A stretch of 37,683 nt of DNA from an uncultured Lysobacterales bacterium (GTDB lineage Bacteria > Pseudomonadota > Gammaproteobacteria > Xanthomonadales > SZUA-36). The notes below the pieces were generated by a model, which did not search any database, had not been told where the DNA came from, and saw only the letters and a program-made list of their open reading frames with translations. A program made the position numbers and the translations under genes. The stretch is from positions 1-37,683 of the forward strand of contig CALDVW010000061.1 of the NCBI GenBank assembly GCA_937924405.1, written 5' to 3'. Shown here piece after piece: positions 8,803 to 17,856 of this stretch; within the stretch, counting starts at the first letter, position 1, and each line of letters starts with the position of its first letter.

Positions 8803-10179
8803 TCAACCCGAGTAAACCACATCTGGCAACCAGGTCACAAGTTGCGGCCACAGGGCCAGCAATCCGAGCACCAGGATCTGTATCCCGATGAAAGGAATAA
8901 CACCGCGATAAATGGCTGAGGTCGGCATTTCATCGGGGCAGACCCCCCGCAGGTAGAACAGTGAAAAACCGAAAGGTGGGGTCAGAAATGAAGTTTGCAG
9001 ATTTAATGCAATCATCACGCCGAGCCAGATCGGATCAAGGCCCATGGCCATCAGCACCGGCCCTATTATAGGCACCACGACAAAGGTGATTTCGATGAAA
9101 TCGAGAACAAACCCCAGCAAAAACATGACCAGCATGACCAGAATCGTTGCAGTGACCACACCACCCGGCAGGGCCGTCAGGAAGTCAGCGATCATATCGT
9201 CGCCGCCAAAGCCCCGAAACACGAGACTGAACAGGGATGCACCGATCAGGATCATGAACACCATCGCGGTAATACGCGTGGTACGGTAGACCACATCCTT
9301 GAGCGTCTGCACTGACAGATGGCCGCTGGCCAGGGCCAGCAACATCGAGCCGACCGCGCCAACCGCGGCGGCCTCGGTGGGGGTGGCGATGCCTCCCAGA
9401 ATGGAACCCAGTACGGCAACGATCAGCAACAGTGGGCCGGCCGCCAGCAGTACTAATCGTCCGATACTGACACGCTCTTCATTGTCTGCCGTATCGGGCG
9501 GCATCAGGTGGGGCCGGGCGCGGGCAAGAATAATTATATAGAGCAAATATATTCCCACCAGGATTAACCCCGGGACCAGGGCCCCGGCAAACAGTTCACC
9601 TACTGAAACCGTCTCGGGACTGAAATTCCCCATTCGCAATTGCGCCTGCTGATAAGCATTGGAAAGCACATCCGCCAGCATCACCAGCACAATGGAGGGG
9701 GGAATGATCTGCCCCAGTGTTCCCGCGGCACAGATGGTTCCGGCCGATACTGCCGGGCTATAGCCCTTGTCGAGCATGGTTGGAAGAGAGATCAACCCCA
9801 TCGTCACCACGGTTGCGCCGACGATACCGGTACTGGCAGCCATCATGGCCCCCACCACGACCACAGCAATTCCAAGCCCACCCGGCATTCCGCGCATCAT
9901 CTGGGCCAGGGAGCTGAGTAGCTGGTCTGCAAGCTTCGAGCGCTCCAGCATAACCCCCATGAAAACGAACACCGGTACGGCGATCAGCGTTTCATTGGTC
10001 ATGATGCCGTAGATCCGGTTGGGGAAGGCTTCGAGGAAAACCGGATCGAAAGTGCCGCTAAGCACGCCAGCGCCGGCAAAAAGCAGGGCAACTCCGGCCA
10101 GGGTAAAAGCGACCGGATAACCTGCCATCAGGGCCAGACCGATGCCCAGAAACAGGCCGAGCGCCATCAGGCCGGCCAT
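8803..10179 (-). CDS. TRAP transporter large permease (DctM family)
   Basis: A 458-residue, very hydrophobic protein with about a dozen membrane segments. Features of the ion-coupled DctM permease include GAMMAASTGIVGATVVTMG, GTLGQIIPPS and IATPTEAAAVGAVG. The length is that of an unfused large subunit, so no small DctQ domain is attached. It normally needs a DctQ partner and a periplasmic receptor. Neither is adjacent, although a receptor of the right class lies at 3794-4909. Its ATG follows the carbonic anhydrase stop with no spacer, and its GGAGGAGCAGGAG ribosome-binding site lies inside that gene, so the two are translationally coupled. Confidence 0.93.
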   Translation of the reverse strand: MAGLMALGLFLGIGLALMAGYPVAFTLAGVALLFAGAGVLSGTFDPVFLEAFPNRIYGIMTNETLIAVPVFVFMGVMLERSKLADQLLSSLAQMMRGMPGGLGIAVVVVGAMMAASTGIVGATVVTMGLISLPTMLDKGYSPAVSAGTICAAGTLGQIIPPSIVLVMLADVLSNAYQQAQLRMGNFSPETVSVGELFAGALVPGLILVGIYLLYIIILARARPHLMPPDTADNEERVSIGRLVLLAAGPLLLIVAVLGSILGGIATPTEAAAVGAVGSMLLALASGHLSVQTLKDVVYRTTRITAMVFMILIGASLFSLVFRGFGGDDMIADFLTALPGGVVTATILVMLVMFLLGFVLDFIEITFVVVPIIGPVLMAMGLDPIWLGVMIALNLQTSFLTPPFGFSLFYLRGVCPDEMPTSAIYRGVIPFIGIQILVLGLLALWPQLVTWLPDVVYSG

Positions 10180-10734
10180 CTACTCCTGCTCCTCCAGGTA
10201 CAGATTTTTAAGGCGCACATAGTGACGCGCGTTGTAAACCTGGTTCTCAATTTCGCTCCGGGTCAGGTCGCGTGCATGGCGTGCAGGGTTGCCCCGCCAC
10301 AGCGTGCCGGAGGATACGACTTTGGCAGGCGTAACGACGGCACCGGCGGCCACCATGCAATCCGCTTCGAGTACTGCGCCATCCATGACAATCGCGCCCA
10401 TCCCGATCAGGCAGCGGTCACCGATGGTACAGGCGTGCAGGATGGCTCCGTGTCCCACCGTGACGTCCTCACCGATCAACAAAGGCAGGCCGTCGGGCTG
10501 CCAGGGGCCTTCGTGCGTCACATGCAAAATGCATCCATCCTGGATGTTGCTGCGAGCCCCGATCCTGATGAAATTCACATCCCCCCTGATCACGGTCATT
10601 GGCCAGACTGACACGTCATCGCCCAACTCGACCGATCCGCTAACACAAGCAGAACGGTCAATGAAAACATCGGCGCCCAGGCGCGGGCGCTCATTCTTGA
10701 ATCGGTAAATGTTTTCGTTGCCAGGGGAATTCAT
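10180..10734 (-). CDS. Gamma-carbonic anhydrase-like left-handed beta-helix protein
   Basis: A 184-residue hexapeptide-repeat protein of the YrdA/PaaY/gamma-carbonic anhydrase family. It has the characteristic RGDVNFIRIG and IQDG segments, His71 and His74 in HVTH, and His95 and His100 in GHGAILH; the last pair matches the spacing of the family's zinc ligands. It is cytosolic and presumably trimeric. Many members have weak or no carbonic anhydrase activity, so CO2 hydration is likely but not certain. It is the first gene of a unit with the TRAP permease (0 nt spacing) and the DUF3604 protein, which is not a common arrangement. The region upstream is the AT-rich island. Confidence 0.9.
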   Translation of the reverse strand: MNSPGNENIYRFKNERPRLGADVFIDRSACVSGSVELGDDVSVWPMTVIRGDVNFIRIGARSNIQDGCILHVTHEGPWQPDGLPLLIGEDVTVGHGAILHACTIGDRCLIGMGAIVMDGAVLEADCMVAAGAVVTPAKVVSSGTLWRGNPARHARDLTRSEIENQVYNARHYVRLKNLYLEEQE

Positions 10735-11093
10735 GCAGCAGGGATGTTAACACTCCCCGGATTTTTTATGCACAGAATCAACTGTAGACTTAAAATCATT
10801 AACTTAACGGCTCACTATCAATAATATTCGTATATTTTTCTTTTATCTAACTGATAAATAATATTTTTTATCGACTATTCATTTTTAGCAGAATCGATCG
10901 GTCTGTGCTACCTGTGTAAAAGAAGGCTGCTCATGCCAATTTACCCACATAGTTATCCACAGGTTGGCACATTCCTGGTTTTACCGGTTTTCCGAACAGA
11001 CCACTTAATCAGGAACAATGCTTCTGCTAATAGTCTCAAGGGTTTACAATAAGCCGTTTTCAAGGCCAGCCCTGGCAGGGAAGAGAACCACAG
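10735..11093. other. AT-rich non-coding island with DnaA-box matches
   Basis: These 359 bases separate the divergent carbonic anhydrase and argS genes and hold no gene. 10775-10890 is strikingly AT-rich compared with the neighbours. Matches to the DnaA box consensus TTWTNCACA are TTATGCACA (10766-10774, plus), TTTTACACA (10913-10921, minus) and TTATCCACA (10953-10961, plus, the high-affinity form). TTACCCACA (10941-10949) has one mismatch. A GATC site lies near 10895. The promoters of both flanking genes must also be here, but I could not place them with confidence. Confidence 0.6.
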
Positions 11094-12854
11094 GTGAAAG
11101 AACATCTAGAAGAATTGCTGGCCCAGTCGATTTTGCATCTGCAACGTGAAGGTGTACTGCCCGCCAGGGAGGAAATCGACATTCAGCTCGAGCGGACGCG
11201 CTCACCGGAGCACGGGGAATTTGCATCTAACCAGGCGATGGTGCTTGCCAAGCAGGCAGGCCTGCCCCCGCGTGAGCTGGCCCAGGCAATCATTGACCGT
11301 TTACCCAATTCGCGTCAGGTCGACCACCTGGAGATTGCCGGACCGGGGTTTATCAATTTTTTCCTGCATCGCTGTGCGCTGACCGGCGTCATCAAGGATG
11401 TGATGCGACAGAAAGATAACTATGGCCAGCTGTTGCGGGCCGGGCGTAACCGCGTGACCGTGGAGTTTGTTTCCGCCAACCCCACTGGCCCGCTTCACGT
11501 CGGGCACGGCCGCGGAGCAGCCTACGGCGCCAGCCTGGCGAGCATTCTGACCACGGCTGGCTACGAAGTACAACGCGAGTATTACGTCAATGACAATGGC
11601 CGACAGATGGATATTCTCGCTGTTTGTGTCTGGCTTCGTTACCTCGAACTGTGCGGCGAAAGCGTAAACTTTCCGGATAACGGATACCAGGGTGACTACA
11701 TTTATGATATTGCACGTATCGTGCGTGCTGATCACGGTGACAAGTGGCGTTTTACCCGCCAGGACCTGGAAGATGGACTCCCTGCTTCCGTGGAACAGGG
11801 AGGGGACGGTGAGCTGTACCTGGACGCCCTGATTCGGCGAGCCAGGGACTTACTCGGAAAAAACGGCTATCAAATATTTTTCAATACCGCACTCGACAAC
11901 ATCCTGGATGACATCAAGGATGACCTGTCAGATTTCGGCGTGCTGTTCGATGTGTGGTTTTCAGAGCGGGAACTGGAGGAAAGCGGGGCAGTAGAACATG
12001 CCATTGATCGTTTGCGTGAGAACGGTCATTTGTACCAGAAGGAAGGAGCCACCTGGTTTCGCGCATCGGCACTGGGAGACGAAAAGGATCGTGTTGTAAT
12101 TCGGGAAAACGGCCGCACCACCTATTTCGCGTCTGACATTGCCTACTTTATGGACAAGCTGGAGCGTGGCTTTAGCAGGGCCATTTACGTATTTGGCGCA
12201 GACCACCATGGCTACGTCGCCCGACTGCAGGCGGCTGCTCGCGGCCTGGGTGAGGACCCGGAACGGCTCGAAATTCTCCTGGTGCAGTTTGCCGTGCTTT
12301 ACCGGTTTGGCGAAAAAGTAGCCATGTCGACCCGGTCTGGGCAATTTATCACGTTACGCGAACTGCGCGAAGAAGTCAGTACTGACGCCGCCCGTTTCTT
12401 TTACGTCATGAGGTCACATGACCAGCACCTCGATTTCGACCTGGACCTGGCAAAGTCACGCAGCAACGAGAATCCGGTTTTTTATATTCAGTACGCGCAC
12501 GCAAGAATCTGCAGCGTGTTCCGCAACCTCGAGCAAATGGACGATCGGCATAACGAGGCCATTGGCGAAGCTGCCCTGGATCTCCTGACCGAGGATCACG
12601 AAGTTCAGCTGATGCGTTCAATCAGTTGCTTTCCGGAAATCATAGAGGCCGCGGCCCGACTGCGGGCGCCCCATATGCTGGCCCATTACCTGCAATCCCT
12701 GGCGACCGATATGCACTCCTATTACAACGCACATCAGTTCCTGGTCGGCGAGGAGAATCTCCGGAATGCCCGCCTCAACCTCATTCTGGCAACGAAAATT
12801 GTTCTGCAAAAGGGCCTGTCATTGCTGGGTGTATCAGCACCGGAGGAGATGTAA
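11094..12854 (+). CDS. argS: Arginyl-tRNA synthetase
   Basis: Charges tRNA-Arg with arginine. It is a class I synthetase: the HIGH motif is HVGH at residues 135-138 within SANPTGPLHVGHGRG, and the KMSKS region is the degenerate VAMSTRSG seen in many arginyl enzymes. The N-terminal Arg-tRNA-synthetase domain (HGEFASNQAM) and the C-terminal anticodon-binding DALR domain (NPVFYIQYAHARICS) are both present. The 586-residue length is normal. The start is a GTG preceded by GGGAAGAGAA. Its TAA is followed immediately by the ATG of the SPOR gene, with GGAGGAG inside argS serving that gene, so the two are co-translated. Confidence 0.97.
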   Translation: MKEHLEELLAQSILHLQREGVLPAREEIDIQLERTRSPEHGEFASNQAMVLAKQAGLPPRELAQAIIDRLPNSRQVDHLEIAGPGFINFFLHRCALTGVIKDVMRQKDNYGQLLRAGRNRVTVEFVSANPTGPLHVGHGRGAAYGASLASILTTAGYEVQREYYVNDNGRQMDILAVCVWLRYLELCGESVNFPDNGYQGDYIYDIARIVRADHGDKWRFTRQDLEDGLPASVEQGGDGELYLDALIRRARDLLGKNGYQIFFNTALDNILDDIKDDLSDFGVLFDVWFSERELEESGAVEHAIDRLRENGHLYQKEGATWFRASALGDEKDRVVIRENGRTTYFASDIAYFMDKLERGFSRAIYVFGADHHGYVARLQAAARGLGEDPERLEILLVQFAVLYRFGEKVAMSTRSGQFITLRELREEVSTDAARFFYVMRSHDQHLDFDLDLAKSRSNENPVFYIQYAHARICSVFRNLEQMDDRHNEAIGEAALDLLTEDHEVQLMRSISCFPEIIEAAARLRAPHMLAHYLQSLATDMHSYYNAHQFLVGEENLRNARLNLILATKIVLQKGLSLLGVSAPEEM

Positions 12855-13424
12855 ATGGCGGCCACCAGGAGAAAAAAGCCGGTCAAAAAGAAAACGGGAA
12901 CACCCGCCTGGATGTGGCTACTCACGGGTGTCCTGATCGGGCTAGGGCTGGCTTATTTTCTATGGGCAAAGGGCTACATACCCCAACCGCAGGTTGATAA
13001 AACATCACCCGGCAACATCTCGAACCAGGCTGCGCCGGAGGATGCCGAAGAAGTCGCCCCCGCAGATCAGGATGCGAAGAAGTCACGCTATGATTTTTTC
13101 ACCGTTCTGCCTGAAATGGAGGTCATTGTTCCTGAACAGGAGCTGGAGAAGAAACGCCGGCAGCAGGAAACCGCAACCGCACCGGGCAGTAACGGCAGTT
13201 ACGTACTCCAGGTTGGCTCATTCCGGGAAAATTCTGATGCGGAGGAGATGAAAGCCCGCCTCGCCTTGCTGGGTATCATGGCACGAGTGCAAACGGTCAC
13301 CGTCAACGATGCGACATGGCATCGAGTGCGTGTCGGGCCAGTGAGCGGAACCCGGGAGGCTGATGAAATTCGCCGTCAACTGGCCGAAAATGATATCGAC
13401 AGCCTGGTTATGAAGGCGCAGTAG
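12855..13424 (+). CDS. SPOR-domain inner-membrane protein, FtsN-like
   Basis: A 189-residue bitopic protein with a lysine/arginine-rich cytosolic start (residues 2-13), one membrane helix (about 18-37), an acidic and variable periplasmic linker, and a C-terminal SPOR domain (about 113-189, starting YVLQVGSF). SPOR domains bind peptidoglycan stripped of stem peptides and bring proteins to the division septum. Placement directly after argS (0 nt spacing) is common for such proteins in gammaproteobacteria. Its 3' end overlaps the convergent batD by 17 nt. It could be FtsN itself, but the region outside SPOR is too divergent to say. Confidence 0.88.
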   Translation: MAATRRKKPVKKKTGTPAWMWLLTGVLIGLGLAYFLWAKGYIPQPQVDKTSPGNISNQAAPEDAEEVAPADQDAKKSRYDFFTVLPEMEVIVPEQELEKKRRQQETATAPGSNGSYVLQVGSFRENSDAEEMKARLALLGIMARVQTVTVNDATWHRVRVGPVSGTREADEIRRQLAENDIDSLVMKAQ

Positions 13425-15138
13425 GACGATTCTCTTTTGCATAGAGATCCGTGAGGGATGAGCTGGCGGCACTGGCCTTCGTCCGCTGGTTCTTCCGCCA
13501 GGCCTCAAACTGCTGCCAAAACAGGTCGCCGTTCCACGATTCTCCCGGCTCCATGCGAAATCCCTGGGAATCCAGGACATACACGCTTGTTTTCAGCGAT
13601 TCATCGCCGGCCCCGGCCGCAAATTCAAGCAAGCTACCATTTCTGTTTTCGCTGCCGAATGTACGCAACCAGTGATTGAGCACCCTGCGTGCCTGCCGAA
13701 CATCACCTTTTTTACACGCCTGCCTGAGGTTGCTGATCAGCACAGCCTCCTGTTCCGGTAAGGGCTTTTGCTCACCGGCCAGGTCTGCCCTTGCCTTTCT
13801 GCGACCCGCCAGGTGCCAGGCGGCTGCAAGGGTTACCAGCCACAAGGCAGCAAACAGCATGGCGAGCCAGCGCCAGTAGGCCGGCTCTCCCCGGTCCAGG
13901 GACGGATAGGATGAAGGCATTCCATCTGCTGCGGGTTCACCCTGCGCCGACCATTGAGGAGGCGGGGGAACCAGTGCCGAAGGCTGCACCAGGATGGTGT
14001 GTGAATCCAGCACCGCCGTGCGCTGACGATTGTTCCTGGTATCCCACCATTCGACCCTGAGCTCCGGCAGCACCAGCTCTCCTTCGGTCTCGGGCACGAC
14101 AGCATAGCGAAACTCCTTGTGGCCCAGTACCCAGCTTCCGTCATCACGGGTAATTCCCTGTGGCTGATCGGGATAAATTCGCGCCCCCTTCAGTTCAGGC
14201 CACACAGGTTCTACAATCATGTTTTCCTCGAGGCCGACTGCGTCCACGATCACCGTGCGCGTCACTGGCTCACCCACTCGCAGGGAGTCACCGGACGATA
14301 TCTGCTGGGTAATCTGAAAATCACGCGCTGGTTGCCATTCGGTTCCTGTGAATACCGCCGGCCGGGGTTCAATGGTCAGGCGAAGTGCATCGCTCTTCAC
14401 TTGCACTCTGCGGCCCCTCACTGTGGGTTGCCAGACACTGCTGTTGCGTTTCTCCACGAGCCGCCCGGTCAACTGCATGGGCGGAACGAGCAATTCACCG
14501 GAGCGTTCCGGAAATACCGCGTAATTGCGCTCCAGCACCCGGTAACGTTCGCCGCCCCGTTCGGCCTGGTAGGGGGTTTCCTGCATCAGCCGGACCGAAG
14601 CCGGCGAAGGTTCGGGTTGGCTGATCGCGGCCTCGGTGAGATTTTGCTGGTAAAACACCCGCACGACGAGGCCCAGTTGGGCATGGACAAAATAGGGGCC
14701 CCGGGCCGGCTCGACCTCAACTTCGATGAACACTGATGGTTGAGCACCCGGCTCGAGTTCCGGTGCGGGATCAACCAGCACCCTGATGGGTTGAGTGGTC
14801 TCTTTCCCGAACACGAGAGGAGCAATTTCAAACTCGCCGGCCTGCCTCGGCTCAAGTGTGAGAAGCAGGCGAACAACGGCTGTTTGACGGCCGTTGACTA
14901 TCGACAACTGCGTCTCGGTCCGTCGATCCAGAATCTCAAAATCCTTCTCGATCAGACTAAAATCCGCCTCCAGGTTTTGCCGCGAATTGTCTGTCAGGAT
15001 CGTCAAGGTGACCGTTTCACCTTCCACAATCCGGTGACGGTCGAGCTCAGCATTGACTGCCGCTTCAGCGATCAGGGAAGTCAATAGCAGCAGGCCCGTT
15101 ACGACCATGCGGATCTGGAAATTCCTGTATTTCACCAC
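13408..15138 (-). CDS. batD: BatD-like protein of the MoxR/Bat operon
   Basis: About 576 residues. It has a signal peptide (GTG start, then VKYRNFQIRMVVTGLLLL), a long beta-rich extracytoplasmic part resembling BatD oxygen-tolerance proteins, a membrane helix near residues 420-440 (WRWLAMLFAALWLVTLAAAW), and a cytosolic C-terminal tail. I chose GTG 15138, with GTG 15135 next to it, because it lies 4 nt after the upstream stop and gives a proper signal sequence. The open frame extends upstream but without signal features. ATG 15108 is an alternative start. It is the last gene of the six-gene unit and probably links the VWA proteins to the envelope. Its stop overlaps the SPOR gene by 17 nt. Confidence 0.85.
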   Translation of the reverse strand: MVKYRNFQIRMVVTGLLLLTSLIAEAAVNAELDRHRIVEGETVTLTILTDNSRQNLEADFSLIEKDFEILDRRTETQLSIVNGRQTAVVRLLLTLEPRQAGEFEIAPLVFGKETTQPIRVLVDPAPELEPGAQPSVFIEVEVEPARGPYFVHAQLGLVVRVFYQQNLTEAAISQPEPSPASVRLMQETPYQAERGGERYRVLERNYAVFPERSGELLVPPMQLTGRLVEKRNSSVWQPTVRGRRVQVKSDALRLTIEPRPAVFTGTEWQPARDFQITQQISSGDSLRVGEPVTRTVIVDAVGLEENMIVEPVWPELKGARIYPDQPQGITRDDGSWVLGHKEFRYAVVPETEGELVLPELRVEWWDTRNNRQRTAVLDSHTILVQPSALVPPPPQWSAQGEPAADGMPSSYPSLDRGEPAYWRWLAMLFAALWLVTLAAAWHLAGRRKARADLAGEQKPLPEQEAVLISNLRQACKKGDVRQARRVLNHWLRTFGSENRNGSLLEFAAGAGDESLKTSVYVLDSQGFRMEPGESWNGDLFWQQFEAWRKNQRTKASAASSSLTDLYAKENRPTAPS

Positions 15139-15142
15139 GCTC

Positions 15143-16837
15143 TCACCACGATTCGGTTTCGTCCTCAGGCGCACCCCGGCGCTGGTGCTGGTTTCTGAAT
15201 TTACGTCGCAGCAGTCCACCCGGGTCATCCGGTATCCGGTTCAGCCATTGCTCCATGGCCTGTGCGTCTTCCTCGGACCAGGCTTCGGCTATTTCCATTT
15301 GCTGCTCTTGTTCTTCCTCGCTTGCCTCCCCTGCGGTTTGCTCCCCTTCCTGCTGCTCCGCTTGCTCCCCTTCTTCGCCTTCAGAAGACTCCTGGGACTG
15401 CTCTCCTTCCTGTTGCTCGGAAGTCGATTCGCTGTCTTCATTTTCCCCCTGCTCCCCTTCCTGCTGCTGTTGTTCCTGCTCTTTCATTTGTTCTACCAGC
15501 GCCCGGTTATGAATCGCGTCCGGCATCCCGGGCTCAAGAGCCAGCGCCTCATCATAGGCCCGGATAGCGGCGTCGTACTCCCCCAGATGGGCCAGAGCAT
15601 TGCCCTGGTTGTAGAAATCATCAGCTGAACCGGCTTTCGACCAGGCCTCGCTCGCATTCGAATATTCACCACTTCGGAACCAGGCCTCGCCGGAAAGAGC
15701 GGGGTCCTGGGCCAGCGCCGCTGCTTTCGGGGCATCTTCTTCCTGCAATGCACGATATGCCTGCTGGTCTTTCGTTTGCCAGATATCGTCCCACCAACCG
15801 GCCCGGGCGTCCTGTGGTAACAGGAATCCATTGAGTATCAGCAGTGGCGCCACGAAAAAGAGACCGCGCCGGAATCCGGCGAGGGCGAGGGGCAGCAAGA
15901 GCAGAACCAGCCACGGACCGGCATCCTTCCAGCGCTCTCCCAGGGCATCATCACGCTGCGCAAACTCGCTTCCATCGTGTTCCAGCCACAGCTTGTCAGC
16001 CGAAGCCGCAGCACCCAGTTCCGTGTATTTACCACCGCCCGCCTCGGCTACAGCCACCAACTCGGAACGGTTCATGCGGGCGATCACCACGTTTCCTGCG
16101 CGATCACTGACAAAACCTCCACCACTGGGAATCGGTGCACCCTTGGGTGTGCCAACAGCGAGCACTGAAGTGATGACTCCCTGTTCCCTTAATTCACGCG
16201 CCCGCGCCGCATCTTTCGAGGTCGCCGAATCGGTCACAAGCAACACTTCGCCACGGCTCAGGCCGGAACGTTTCAACAGGGCCGCAGCCATGTCGAGTGC
16301 AATGTCCGCCCGGCTTCCAGACACCGGAATGATGTCCGGCCTGAGTGCAGGCAACAGGTTGGCGATGGTATTCATGTCGCTGGTCAGCGGCGATACCACG
16401 TAGGCGTCACCCGCGAATGATACCAGGCCAACCTGTCCTTCCTCTGTCACGGCCAGCAAGTCCGCCAATTGGAAACGTGCCCGTGTCAAGCGGTTGGGAC
16501 GCAGATCTTCGGCCAGCATGGACTGCGACAGGTCCATGGCGATGACTCGTGCATCGCGGGCCGAAAACGAAGTGTCAGGCAATTTTTGCCAGCTCGGCCC
16601 CGACAGTGCCAGGATCACAATCAACAGCGCGATCGCCGCCAGCCAGGGCCCGCCGCTTTTAGCCTGCTCACTGACCTGCTTCACGCTCAGCCATTTGAGC
16701 AAGTGCGGATCGCAGACTCTCGCCCAATCACCTGAAGGCCGGCGAGTACGTTTCCATGCCCACGGCAAAAACACCACCAGCGGCAACAGGAACAGCCACA
16801 GAGGGCGAATGAAATGCAGTTCATCGAAGCCGTTCAT
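15143..16837 (-). CDS. VWA-TPR protein (BatB/BatC-like fusion) with Glu/Gln-rich tail
   Basis: 564 residues. There are two N-terminal membrane helices (about 10-30 and 63-82), then a VWA domain with the metal-site motif DLSQS (Asp102, Ser104, Ser106). Further hydrophobic segments at about 307-340 are followed by TPR units around 390-460 (AWFRSGEYSNASEAW, NALAHLGEYDAAIRAYDEAL). An acidic, low-complexity stretch of about 60 residues, with three copies of QQEGEQ, leads to a short basic end (LRRKFRNQHQRR). The combination of VWA and TPR corresponds to BatB fused to BatC. The ATG overlaps the batA stop (ATGA). It probably works with MoxR and BatA in metal-dependent assembly or signalling at the inner membrane. 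Confidence 0.87.
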   Translation of the reverse strand: MNGFDELHFIRPLWLFLLPLVVFLPWAWKRTRRPSGDWARVCDPHLLKWLSVKQVSEQAKSGGPWLAAIALLIVILALSGPSWQKLPDTSFSARDARVIAMDLSQSMLAEDLRPNRLTRARFQLADLLAVTEEGQVGLVSFAGDAYVVSPLTSDMNTIANLLPALRPDIIPVSGSRADIALDMAAALLKRSGLSRGEVLLVTDSATSKDAARARELREQGVITSVLAVGTPKGAPIPSGGGFVSDRAGNVVIARMNRSELVAVAEAGGGKYTELGAAASADKLWLEHDGSEFAQRDDALGERWKDAGPWLVLLLLPLALAGFRRGLFFVAPLLILNGFLLPQDARAGWWDDIWQTKDQQAYRALQEEDAPKAAALAQDPALSGEAWFRSGEYSNASEAWSKAGSADDFYNQGNALAHLGEYDAAIRAYDEALALEPGMPDAIHNRALVEQMKEQEQQQQEGEQGENEDSESTSEQQEGEQSQESSEGEEGEQAEQQEGEQTAGEASEEEQEQQMEIAEAWSEEDAQAMEQWLNRIPDDPGGLLRRKFRNQHQRRGAPEDETESW

Positions 16838-17856
16838 GCGGCGGCCATCCCCCGGCGCAACCCGGGCATCATGGCGTGCAGGATTGCCGTCAGCGCCAGA
16901 ATAAATGCCAACGACAACGGCCAGTAAAAGAGTTCATCCACCGGCCGGATGGCCTCCTGGTCGCTTTCAACCGGCTCCAGTTCGTCCAACTGCTCGTAAA
17001 TCCTGGCCAGGGCTTCCGCGTCGCGAGCGCGAAAATAGGCCCCACCCGTTCGTTCAGCGATAGCCTTGAGCGTCTCCTCGTCGAGGTCAGCCGACGGGTT
17101 GACCAACCGGGAGCCGAAAAAGTCCTGCACCATCATCTCGTCGGCCCCCACACCCACCGTGTAGATGGTCATTCCCTCGCGGGCCGCAAATTCGGTAGCC
17201 TGTAAAGGCTGAACTTCACCAGACGTATTGGCGCCGTCTGTCAACAGGATCAGTACCCGCTCGCTGGCAGCGTCGTCTCTCAAGCGTTTCACAGCCAGCC
17301 CAATCGCATCACCAATGGCTGTTTCCCTGCCGGCCAGGCCGATCTCGGACTCGTCAAGCAGGATGGCTGTGGTTTCGGTGTCGAAGGTGAGCGGAGTTTG
17401 CAGATAGGCTCGGCTACCGAACAGCACCAGGCCTACCCGGTCACCCTTGCGGCGCTGGATGAACTCGCCGGCAACTTTCTTGACCACGGTCAGCCGGTTG
17501 ACGGCTGTTCTGTCCAGGATCATGTCCTGAGTATCCATGCTGCCCGAGATATCTACGGCCAGCAGCAGATCGCGACCTGTCACGGGAAGGGTTTCGATTT
17601 CACCCACCCATTGCGGCCGGGCTGCGGCAAGAACCAGCAATAACCAGACCAGGGTGACAATGACAGCGACAAGCGGTTTTCTCATCCAGCCCGTTTCCGT
17701 GGCGGCCATCATCGTAAACCAGGGAACTTTGAGAGCCTGAACTCCTGCCCGCGGCGCCGCCGCAAGCCAGCGCCGGATCAACCAGGGCAGGGGTAGCAGC
17801 AGGAGCAGCCAGGCCCAGGCAAGGGTCAGGCCCATCGCCGGCGCGCCGTCAACCAT
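16834..17856 (-). CDS. batA: VWA-domain membrane protein (BatA-like)
   Basis: 340 residues. There is a hydrophobic start (about 8-28), a second helix at about 63-80, a VWA domain with the intact metal-site motif DISGSMD (Asp102, Ser104, Ser106) and a downstream LLTDGANTSGE, and a final helix at about 308-330. This is the BatA layout. The start at 17856 overlaps the DUF4381 gene by 8 nt; an internal ATG at 17835 is also possible. The next gene overlaps by four bases (ATGA). The paired VWA proteins probably associate with each other and with the AAA ATPase MoxR encoded upstream. Confidence 0.88.
   Translation of the reverse strand: MVDGAPAMGLTLAWAWLLLLLPLPWLIRRWLAAAPRAGVQALKVPWFTMMAATETGWMRKPLVAVIVTLVWLLLVLAAARPQWVGEIETLPVTGRDLLLAVDISGSMDTQDMILDRTAVNRLTVVKKVAGEFIQRRKGDRVGLVLFGSRAYLQTPLTFDTETTAILLDESEIGLAGRETAIGDAIGLAVKRLRDDAASERVLILLTDGANTSGEVQPLQATEFAAREGMTIYTVGVGADEMMVQDFFGSRLVNPSADLDEETLKAIAERTGGAYFRARDAEALARIYEQLDELEPVESDQEAIRPVDELFYWPLSLAFILALTAILHAMMPGLRRGMAAA

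Noticed and set aside
10735-11093. Chromosomal replication origin
   Set aside because: The DnaA boxes and AT-rich tract fit, but gene polarity does not switch here and none of the usual origin neighbours is present. Reported as a possible DnaA-binding regulatory site instead.
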